From Rhodobacter sp. (GTDB taxonomy: Bacteria; Pseudomonadota; Alphaproteobacteria; Rhodobacterales; Rhodobacteraceae): a stretch of DNA of 64,000 bases. A program made the position numbers and the translations under genes. Under the pieces are notes generated by a model that had not been told where the DNA came from, made no database searches, and saw only the letters and a program-made list of their open reading frames with translations. The stretch lies in the NCBI GenBank assembly GCA_020637515.1, contig JACKKG010000001.1, positions 1,394,501 through 1,458,500 on the forward strand, in the 5' to 3' direction. This document shows positions 57,829-64,000 of this stretch, piece by piece. Every line of letters begins with the position of its first letter. The stretch's first letter is position 1.

Positions 57829-58649
57829 CCGCCCTGGCATCCCCGGGCGGTCAGCATCCGCCCTTCGCTGAGCACGGTAAACGCCAGGCTTGCGCGGTCA
57901 ATGCTGACAGGCGCATGGGCGGGCGCGCGCACGCGGGCCTCGGCCACCAGATCGCCGCCCTCGCGCCAGGTGTGGCTGTCCGAGACCCAATACCCCGTGC
58001 CCGGCAGTTCGACGATGATGTGTTCCTGGTGCCCGGTGCGGGGAAGGGTGGCGCGCAGCGTCAGGTTCGCGCCACGCTGCGCCGGTTCCAGGTGGCAGGT
58101 GGCGCGGGTCAGGCCGGCGCCCTCGCCGGGCCGCGCGGCGGTGTCCAGCGCCGCCTGGATGCGGGGGTCGCGGCCGCCCGCGCCGCGCAGCGCGGCTTGC
58201 ACCGACAGGTCCACCGGCACGCAGGTGTCGCGGCACACACCGATGGCCAGCGCGCCCATCACCGCCACCGGCCGATCGGCATTGCGCGGCCTGATGGCGA
58301 TGGGAAGCACAAGCTCGTCCTCGTAGCCGAAGCTTTCCATTCCGTTCTGGTCGAAGACCACCGGCCGGGGCCAGATCGGCGTGATCGACGCCACGTTCTG
58401 CGACCGCGACCAGTCGAAACGCGGCGCGATTCCCGCCTCGCCCGGAATGCGCCAATAGGTGTGCCAGCCGGGCTGCAACTGGATGCGCAGCGCCGCGATG
58501 CGGGTGCCGTCGCGCTCGGTCCAGCCTGGCACGATCTCGACGTTCAGGACGGGACTGCCCGGTCCGCTCTGGGCCGGCGCGGGGGCGGCGGGATAGCTGA
58601 GGGCAGCGGCGAACGCCAACGCGGCGGGAAAGGCGGATCGGGTCATCAT
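57825..58649 (-). CDS. Periplasmic DsbD N-terminal-domain-like protein
   Basis: 274 residues. Signal peptide about residues 1-27 (ALAFAAALSYPAAPAPA). The body matches the DsbD-alpha/ScsB N-terminal immunoglobulin-like domain: WHTYWRIPGEAGIAPRFDW, WPRPVVFDQNGMESFGYEDELVLPI and a redox pair GVCRDTCVPVDL near residue 145. No membrane electron-transport domain follows, so it must receive electrons from a separate CcdA/ScsB-type partner not seen here. Two adjacent Met codons; start taken at the first. Confidence 0.85.
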   Translation of the reverse strand: MMTRSAFPAALAFAAALSYPAAPAPAQSGPGSPVLNVEIVPGWTERDGTRIAALRIQLQPGWHTYWRIPGEAGIAPRFDWSRSQNVASITPIWPRPVVFDQNGMESFGYEDELVLPIAIRPRNADRPVAVMGALAIGVCRDTCVPVDLSVQAALRGAGGRDPRIQAALDTAARPGEGAGLTRATCHLEPAQRGANLTLRATLPRTGHQEHIIVELPGTGYWVSDSHTWREGGDLVAEARVRAPAHAPVSIDRASLAFTVLSEGRMLTARGCQGG

Positions 58650-58776
58650 GACCGATGCTGTAGCAGACGCGCACAGGCGGAAAAGTCACAAAACGGCGAT
58701 GTGGCTGGCGTGCCGACCTTGGCTTTTGCCGGCGAGAGGGCCACATTGGGGCCACGCCCGCGAGGCATGACAGGAT

Positions 58777-59349
58777 ATGGCCCAGACACTCGACCTGACC
58801 GGAACGCTTCTGATCTCGACCCCGGCGATGGGGGACCCCCGCTTTGCCCACAGCGTGATCTATCTGTGTGCGCACAGCGACGAGGGGGCCTTTGGCCTGG
58901 TGCTGAACCGCCCGCTGAAGCGCGTGGGCCTGGCCGATGTGCTGGATCAGGTCGGGATCGAAGGGGGCGCGGCGCTGGACCGGCGGCGGGTGCTGGCCGG
59001 CGGCCCGGTCGAGACCCAGCGCGGGTTCGTGCTGCATGACGGCGCGTTGGTCGAAGGCGACGCCAGCGGCCAGACCTTGCCCGACGGGCTGGTGCTGAGC
59101 GCCTCGACCGACGTGTTGAAATCGATCGCCAGGGGCGAGGGGCCGCGCGCGTGGCTTCTGGCGCTGGGTTATGCCGGCTGGGGGCCCGGGCAGCTTGAAT
59201 CCGAGATCGGCCAGAACGCCTGGCTGACATGCAACGCGCAGCGCGGGCTGATCTTCGATCCCGCGCCGGGCGAACATCAATGGAACGACGCGCTGCGTTC
59301 GATGGGGGTCGATCCCTTGAGCCTGTCGGCGGTGGCGGGCCGGGCCTGA
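58777..59349 (+). CDS. YqgE/AlgH family protein
   Basis: 190 residues. LTGTLLISTPAMGDPRFAHSVIYLCAHSDEGAFGLVLNRPL is the family signature, followed by LAGGPVETQRGFVLHD, GYAGWGPGQLESEIGQNAWL and ending region DALRSMGVDPLSLS. Cytosolic, function still unclear (AlgH was named for alginate regulation; no alginate genes here). Start ATG 58777, ACAGGAT just before. Divergent from the DsbD-like gene, 127-base gap. Confidence 0.95.
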   Translation: MAQTLDLTGTLLISTPAMGDPRFAHSVIYLCAHSDEGAFGLVLNRPLKRVGLADVLDQVGIEGGAALDRRRVLAGGPVETQRGFVLHDGALVEGDASGQTLPDGLVLSASTDVLKSIARGEGPRAWLLALGYAGWGPGQLESEIGQNAWLTCNAQRGLIFDPAPGEHQWNDALRSMGVDPLSLSAVAGRA

Positions 59350-59372
59350 CCGGCCCCCCCCGCGACCGCACC

Positions 59373-59861
59373 CTAGTCGGGCAGGCCGTCGGTCAGGTCC
59401 CGCAATTCGTTCAGCATGTCCAGAAGCGTCTGCATCCGCTCGTGGCCAAAGGCCGAGTCGATCTCGCGCCGCGAGGCTTCCGACTGCACGACCAGCGACT
59501 GGAACAGCGCCTGCCCGGCGGGCGTCAGCGTGACCATGTGCCGGCGCGCGTCGCTGCACGACACGCCCTGAATCAGGCCCCGTTCGCCCATCGCCCGCAG
59601 GATGCGTGTCAGCGACGGGGGCAGAATCACGCATCGCTGGCACAGCGTCCCGGCGTCCAGGGCCTCGCCATCGGCCAGCGCCCTGAGCACGCGCCACTGC
59701 GGCAGCGACAGGTTGTGCGCATCCGCGTATTTCTTGAAGCGACGCATCGTCGATTCCCGCGCCCGCAACAGCGCGACGGTCAGCGACCGCTCGTAATAAT
59801 CCTTGCCCGACGGTATCCCCTCGGGCAACGCTTGCTTCACTGGTTCAGCATCTGTTTTCAT
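59373..59861 (-). CDS. MarR-family regulator, HpaR-like
   Basis: 162 residues. Winged helix in residues about 35-130: LTVALLRARESTMRRFKKYADAHNLSLPQWRVLRALADG, then LCQRCVILPPSLTRILRAMGERGLI (recognition helix) and the wing DARRHMVTLTPAG. The MxxALLRAREStMRRF start and LPPSLTRIL helix resemble HpaR, the homoprotocatechuate operon repressor, but no hpa genes are next to it. Likely binds a phenolic ligand and controls itself and possibly the gene at 60207 through the palindrome at 59986. Confidence 0.87.
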   Translation of the reverse strand: MKTDAEPVKQALPEGIPSGKDYYERSLTVALLRARESTMRRFKKYADAHNLSLPQWRVLRALADGEALDAGTLCQRCVILPPSLTRILRAMGERGLIQGVSCSDARRHMVTLTPAGQALFQSLVVQSEASRREIDSAFGHERMQTLLDMLNELRDLTDGLPD

Positions 59862-59985
59862 GCGGTAACAATCGCGCGCTGCCGGAGAAAAGCAAGCAAA
59901 TTTTCACGGGTGAAGCAGTTTGTCACGGAGCCGTGCAACGCGCAGAAATCGGGGCGCAGAAACCGGGGCTTTTCGACAGCGGGGC

Positions 59986-60024
59986 GCCGGCCGATTTGAC
60001 GGATCGGCCGGCATGGGGCACACT
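59986..60024 (+). promoter_or_regulatory. Perfect inverted repeat with a -35 box in its spacer; probable regulated promoter
   Basis: GCCGGCCGAT (59986-59995) and ATCGGCCGGC (60003-60012) are exact reverse complements seven bases apart. The spacer starts with TTGACG (59996-60001), a near-perfect -35 hexamer; CACACT at 60019-60024 is a weak -10 at 17-base spacing. The rest of the 345-base gap 59862-60206 holds the AT-rich leader of the MarR gene, a tandem CCGATCCCGGGT pair near 60100 and a GGAGG ribosome site; no further gene is seen. Confidence 0.5.
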
Positions 60025-60206
60025 GGCGCCATTGAACGGCACTATTTCGTCGCCCTAATCCGACGGGACGCGCCGGGATCATGGCGCCCTCCCCCCCGGG
60101 TGGCCGATCCCGGGTAACCGATCCCGGGTCCGGCCCCGGCGCATTCGACGGTCGGCCCGGTTCAGGCAAGGGTGCAAGGAACCCGCCCCGGAACGGAGGC
60201 CCCCGA

Positions 60207-61364
60207 ATGACCCATCCAGACCCCGTCTTGCCGTCGCTGTTGCCCGCCAGACCCGCGGGCACCAAGATGCAGCGATTGACCGTTCACCTCGATATTCTGG
60301 GGGCGAATGGCAAACCCGATCCGGCCGCGCGGCCGGACGCCTTTAGCGTCGAACTGGTGCAGATCGGCGTCGGATTGCCGGCCAAGGTTCCGCCGACGCC
60401 GATGCCCGCGCGGGGACCGCTGGTGCTGGAAATCGACCGGCACCCGGCCGAGACCTCGAACAATTACCTGTATCTCAGGGGGCCGGGGCATCTGGGATTG
60501 CCGCATGTGCGCAACTGGGCCAGCAATGCCTCGGTGCGTCCCGTTGGCGATGCCGAGATCCGGTTCACCCTGCAAGATGACCCACAGTCGGATTACCCGG
60601 CGGTGCCCCCCGGCTGGGTGAACCCGCGCGCCTCGGACCCGCCCGAGGTCCTGCCGCCAGCCACGCCACCTGCGGCGGGCGGCCCGGTCGTGCAGGGGCG
60701 GCTGGACCTGCGCGCGGTGGCAATCGATGTGTCGGTGACGCGCCGGGATGGCACGCCGGTGACGGATTATCTGTGCCAGATCCGTCAGCATGACGGCGCC
60801 TTGCCGTTGACACAAACGCGCGAGGTCGGCACGGGGCGGCGGTTTCATATCCGCGCGTCCTCGGTCACGACCTATGTCTGGTTGTGGCAGGCCGGGAACA
60901 AGGCCAAGACCTTTCAGCGCAGAATCCTGAAGCCGGGCGCGCAGGGGGCAACCGAAACCGTCGATCTGGTTCTTGAAAACGTGCCGCTGCAACGCCGCAA
61001 CGCGGTGATCGACACGCCGCCCTCTCTCATGCTGGCGCCGAATGTTTCGGTCGCGACCAGCTTTACCAAACACCCGGAGGGCAGCCAGTTGACCTCAGGG
61101 TATACGCGCGGGATTGCCACCCGGTTGCGCGAGCACGCCGAAACCTGGGTGGGCCAGCACCACCATCCGCAGCCCGGCACGCTGAGGGTTCTGGCCTACA
61201 AGGGCACGACCGTCGGCGAGGGGCAGGAGGAATGGTTCAAGACCTTTCCCGAGGGCTGGTATCGCTGGGTCGCGCGCCGGTATCATCCCGATACCGACAC
61301 CTACGGCGCGGTGATCGACAAGGACATGACCATCACGCGGATGCTGGTGGACTGGTTCGCGTGA
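60207..61364 (+). CDS. Uncharacterised protein, 385 aa, orphan
   Basis: No family recognised. No signal peptide or membrane helix. The protein looks like two beta-rich domains joined by a Pro-rich linker: residues about 20-125 (RLTVHLDILGANGKPDP, then YLYLRGPGHLGLPHVRNWASN) and about 165-270 (LDLRAVAIDVSVTRRDGTPVTDYLCQIRQHDGA), with similar openings of the form L-x-V-x-x-x-x-x-x-x-G-x-P. The C-terminal 100 residues are Trp/His-rich (WVGQHHHPQPGTLRVLAYKG, EEWFKTFPEGWYRWVARRYHP). GGAGG precedes ATG 60207. Upstream is a palindrome with a promoter-like box; the divergent neighbour is a MarR regulator. Function unknown. Confidence 0.7.
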   Translation: MTHPDPVLPSLLPARPAGTKMQRLTVHLDILGANGKPDPAARPDAFSVELVQIGVGLPAKVPPTPMPARGPLVLEIDRHPAETSNNYLYLRGPGHLGLPHVRNWASNASVRPVGDAEIRFTLQDDPQSDYPAVPPGWVNPRASDPPEVLPPATPPAAGGPVVQGRLDLRAVAIDVSVTRRDGTPVTDYLCQIRQHDGALPLTQTREVGTGRRFHIRASSVTTYVWLWQAGNKAKTFQRRILKPGAQGATETVDLVLENVPLQRRNAVIDTPPSLMLAPNVSVATSFTKHPEGSQLTSGYTRGIATRLREHAETWVGQHHHPQPGTLRVLAYKGTTVGEGQEEWFKTFPEGWYRWVARRYHPDTDTYGAVIDKDMTITRMLVDWFA

Positions 61365-61376
61365 CGCGCCATTGCT

Positions 61377-61392
61377 CCCGCCGCGCGGCGGG
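61377..61392. terminator. Perfect GC palindrome after the orphan gene
   Basis: CCCGCCGC followed at once by its reverse complement, 13 bases after the stop at 61364. No T-run; may stall polymerase or bind protein. Confidence 0.35.
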
Positions 61393-61445
61393 CGTATAGG
61401 CGGGGCCATGACCTGCCGCATCGCGATCATCGGTCGAATTAGCAG

Positions 61446-61473
61446 CCCGGCGCTCTGATCCAGAGTTGCCGGG
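61446..61473 (+). promoter_or_regulatory. Strong hairpin in the ileS leader
   Basis: CCCGGC (61446-61451) pairs with GCCGGG (61468-61473), and CTCTG (61453-61457) with CAGAG (61461-61465) around ATC, leaving only small internal bulges. It ends 73 bases before the ileS start and is preceded by a 16-codon open frame (61408-61458) starting MTCRIAIIGR, which enters the hairpin. Confidence 0.45.
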
Positions 61474-61546
61474 ACAAGGCGTATGGAGACTTGCGCCGCC
61501 CTCTGCTATCCCCTTTTCGAAAACCGACGACCCGGAGCCCCGCGCG

Positions 61547-64000
61547 ATGTGTGCCGACACGCCCGACTACAAAGACACGCTTTTTCTGCCCGTCACCGAT
61601 TTCCCCATGCGCGCCGGTCTGCCGCAGCGCGAGCCCGAATGGCTGGCCCGCTGGGAACGCCTGGACGTCTACGGGCGCCTGCGCGCCAAGCCGGGCCGCA
61701 AGCCCTTTATCCTGCATGACGGCCCGCCCTATGCGAACGGGCATCTGCACATCGGCCACGCGCTGAACAAGACGATCAAGGACATCATCGTCCGCAGCCA
61801 TCAGATGATGGGTTTCGACAGCCGCTATGTGCCGGGCTGGGACTGCCACGGCCTGCCCATCGAATGGAAGATCGAGGAACAGTATCGCGCCAAGGGGCTG
61901 AACAAGGACGACGTGGATATCGTCGCCTTCCGCCAGGAATGCCGCAAGTTCGCCGAGGGCTGGATCGACATCCAGCGCGAAGAGTTCAAGCGCCTGGGCA
62001 TCACCGGCACCTGGAACGACCCCTACCTGACCATGGATTTCCACGCCGAGGCGGTGATCGCCGAGGACTTCATGAAATTCCTGATGAACGGCAGCCTGTA
62101 TCAGGGCTCGAAGCCGGTCATGTGGTCGCCCGTCGAAAAGACCGCCCTGGCCGAGGCCGAGGTCGAGTATCACGACCACACCAGCCATCAGGTCTGGGTG
62201 CGGTTCAAGCCGCGGATGGTTCCGCAACAGAATGACATCGATTTGAGAACGCACGATGACTTGCGCGCTGCCTCGGTCGTGATCTGGACGACGACGCCGT
62301 GGACCATCCCGCAAAATCGCGCGGTCGCGTTCAATCCGGCGATCGAATATGGGCTTTTTGAAGTTCAGGAAGTTGCTGAAAACTCAACGGCACGCGTTGG
62401 AGAAACACTTGTCCTCGCAAATAGGCTTGCCGACGGCGTGATGGCCGCTGCCAAAGTCACAAAGTTCGAGAAAAAGCGTGATGTTCCCGCATCGCAACTC
62501 GAACAGATGGGCTTTGAACATCCGTTCCGTGGCGTGAAGGATGCCGATGGCAACGTCGTCACGGAGTGGGACTATAACGTGCCCATGCTGCCCGGCGACC
62601 ATGTCACCGACGACGCGGGCACGGGCTTTGTGCACACCGCGCCAAGCCATGGCGATGACGACTATCAGCTTGGTCTGAAGTTCAAGCTGCCGATGACCTA
62701 TAACGTCGAGCCGGACGGCAGCTATCGCGCCGATCTGCCGTTGTTCGGCGGGCAGCACATCATCACCCCGGACGGCAAGGAAGGCCCGGCCAACGTCAGC
62801 GTCATCAAGCAGCTGGCCTATAGCGGCGCGCTTCTGGCCAAGGGCAAGCTGAAGCATTCCTACCCCCATTCCTGGCGGTCCAAGGCGCCGGTGATCTACC
62901 GCAACACGCCGCAGTGGTTCGCCGCCATCGACAAGCCGCTCGCCGATGGCATGGGCCGGTATGGCGACACGATCCGCCAGCGCGCGCTGACCTCGATCGA
63001 AGAGTTGGTGACCTTTACCCCGGTGTCGGGCCGCAACCGGCTGCACGCGATGATGCAGAACCGGCCCGACTGGGTGCTCAGCCGCCAACGCGCCTGGGGC
63101 GTGCCGCTGACCTGCTTCGTCAAGATCGGCGCAAAGCCCGACGACGGGGATTTCCTGCTGCGCGACCCGGCGGTCAATGCGCGCATCGTCCAGGCCTTCG
63201 AGGCCGAGGGCGCCGACGTCTGGTACGTCCCCGGCTTCAAGGAGCGTATCCTGGACGGGCTGCACGATCCGGCCGCCTATGACCAGGTGTTCGACATCCT
63301 GGATGTGTGGTTCGATTCCGGCTCGACGCACAATTTCGTGCTGCGCGACCGGCCCGACGGCGTGCCCGACGGCATTGCCGACGTCTACATGGAAGGCACC
63401 GACCAGCATCGCGGGTGGTTCCATTCCTCGATGCTGCAAGGCTGCGGCACCAAGGGGCGCGCGCCCTATCGCAACGTCGTCACGCACGGCTTCACGCTCG
63501 ATGAAAAGGGCATGAAGATGTCCAAGTCGCTGGGCAACATCATCGCCCCGCAAGCGGTCATCGATCAGTATGGCGCCGATATCCTCAGGCTGTGGGTGGC
63601 GCAGACGGATTATACCGCCGACCAGCGGATCGGGCCCGAGATCCTGAAAGGCACCGCCGACAGCTATCGCCGGCTGCGCAACACGCTGCGCTACATGCTG
63701 GGCGCACTGGGGGGCTGGGACGGCGTCACGATCGAACGCGACGCGATGCCCGAGCTTGAGCAACTGATCCTGCACCGGCTGGCGGAACTGGATGCGCAGG
63801 TCCGCAAGGGCTATGCCGCGTTCGACTTCCAGGGCGTGTTCCAGACGCTGTTCACCTTTGCAACCTCGGATCTGTCGGCGTTCTATTTCGACATCCGCAA
63901 GGACGCGCTCTATTGCGACCCGGTGGACAGCGCGACGCGGCGTGCCTGCCTGACGGTGATGGACGCGCTGTTCCACCGTCTGACGACCTGGCTGGCGCCG
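61547..64000 (+). CDS. ileS: Isoleucyl-tRNA synthetase, 3' end beyond window
   Basis: 818 codons visible of an expected 950 or so. Class I signatures: HIGH as H68IGH71 in NGHLHIGHALNKTIKD, and KMSKS at residues 657-661. The editing (CP1) domain is present with VIWTTTPWTIPQNRAV and GTGFVHTAPSHGDDDYQLG. WDCHGLPIEWKIEEQ and GTDQHRGWFHSSML confirm IleRS. It charges tRNA-Ile and hydrolyses Val-tRNA-Ile. Start ATG 61547 with GGAG 11 bases upstream. Residues about 226-343 are encoded with markedly lower GC and AT-ending codons (about 50% GC in 62341-62520 by hand count), unlike the rest of the gene. Confidence 0.97.
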   Translation, partial: MCADTPDYKDTLFLPVTDFPMRAGLPQREPEWLARWERLDVYGRLRAKPGRKPFILHDGPPYANGHLHIGHALNKTIKDIIVRSHQMMGFDSRYVPGWDCHGLPIEWKIEEQYRAKGLNKDDVDIVAFRQECRKFAEGWIDIQREEFKRLGITGTWNDPYLTMDFHAEAVIAEDFMKFLMNGSLYQGSKPVMWSPVEKTALAEAEVEYHDHTSHQVWVRFKPRMVPQQNDIDLRTHDDLRAASVVIWTTTPWTIPQNRAVAFNPAIEYGLFEVQEVAENSTARVGETLVLANRLADGVMAAAKVTKFEKKRDVPASQLEQMGFEHPFRGVKDADGNVVTEWDYNVPMLPGDHVTDDAGTGFVHTAPSHGDDDYQLGLKFKLPMTYNVEPDGSYRADLPLFGGQHIITPDGKEGPANVSVIKQLAYSGALLAKGKLKHSYPHSWRSKAPVIYRNTPQWFAAIDKPLADGMGRYGDTIRQRALTSIEELVTFTPVSGRNRLHAMMQNRPDWVLSRQRAWGVPLTCFVKIGAKPDDGDFLLRDPAVNARIVQAFEAEGADVWYVPGFKERILDGLHDPAAYDQVFDILDVWFDSGSTHNFVLRDRPDGVPDGIADVYMEGTDQHRGWFHSSMLQGCGTKGRAPYRNVVTHGFTLDEKGMKMSKSLGNIIAPQAVIDQYGADILRLWVAQTDYTADQRIGPEILKGTADSYRRLRNTLRYMLGALGGWDGVTIERDAMPELEQLILHRLAELDAQVRKGYAAFDFQGVFQTLFTFATSDLSAFYFDIRKDALYCDPVDSATRRACLTVMDALFHRLTTWLAP

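Noticed and set aside
53950..57840. A 1296-codon open frame antisense to the RND pump gene
   Set aside because: It is the mirror of a long high-GC gene; the composition is Arg/His/Gln/Pro-rich, no domains appear and the sense strand encodes an intact RND pump.

Overview
The window is a 64 kb piece of a high-GC alphaproteobacterial chromosome, most likely family Rhodobacteraceae. I base this on MipZ instead of MinCDE, an ethylmalonyl-CoA pathway pair (crotonyl-CoA carboxylase/reductase and ethylmalonyl-CoA mutase), malate synthase G, a DhnA-type class I fructose-bisphosphate aldolase, an FnrL-type box and alphaproteobacterial ribosome-binding and RpoH signals. No species call is possible by eye. 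No phage, transposase, CRISPR array or rRNA operon was seen. There is one tRNA gene (Tyr).

Layout. 1-5 kb: 3' end of a permease, mipZ with a small convergent gene, a divergent photolyase-like protein, and an ArsR/SRPBCC/SRPBCC operon. 5-13.5 kb: glcB, pyrF, an alpha/beta hydrolase, then a leftward run hemC-truB-class IV aminotransferase-K+ channel-Usp. 13.5-24.3 kb: housekeeping and envelope genes (methyltransferase, D,D-carboxypeptidase with SPOR domain, HAD, clpS, RsmC-like, SDR, malonyl-CoA ligase, serine protease, Hsp20 behind an RpoH-type promoter, PhzF). 24.3-29.7 kb: carbon assimilation block with ecm and ccr on opposite strands, a DksA/TraR protein and a PlsB/PlsC-like acyltransferase between them. 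29.7-37.4 kb: FAD oxidase, LysE exporter, OsmC, tRNA-Tyr, RlmB, CoA-binding protein, formamidase-like hydrolase and an aldehyde dehydrogenase.

37.5-48.9 kb is the most accessory-looking part: a three-subunit molybdenum hydroxylase of the xanthine dehydrogenase family overlapped by a MoaD/ThiS-like carrier ending in Gly-Gly, then, after a perfect 21-bp palindrome, two FAD/GcvT demethylating dehydrogenases flanking a homocysteine S-methyltransferase, and finally a frameshifted MttB-like methyltransferase. This looks like a catabolic island for an N-methylated (possibly N-heterocyclic) compound; the substrate is not known. Base composition inside the molybdenum hydroxylase genes changes sharply at both ends.

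49-64 kb: Usp with an FnrL-type box, a Pr6Pr membrane protein, aldolase, uracil-DNA glycosylase, moaB, a two-gene RND efflux system, a DsbD-like periplasmic protein, YqgE, a HpaR-like MarR regulator, an orphan protein behind a palindrome that contains a -35-like sequence, and the 5' part of ileS, which carries a low-GC patch in its editing domain.

A dispersed two-hairpin GC-rich repeat occurs at least six times. In two cases it is read as protein: it forms the N-terminal leader of the homocysteine methyltransferase and the C-terminal tail of the second FAD/GcvT protein.
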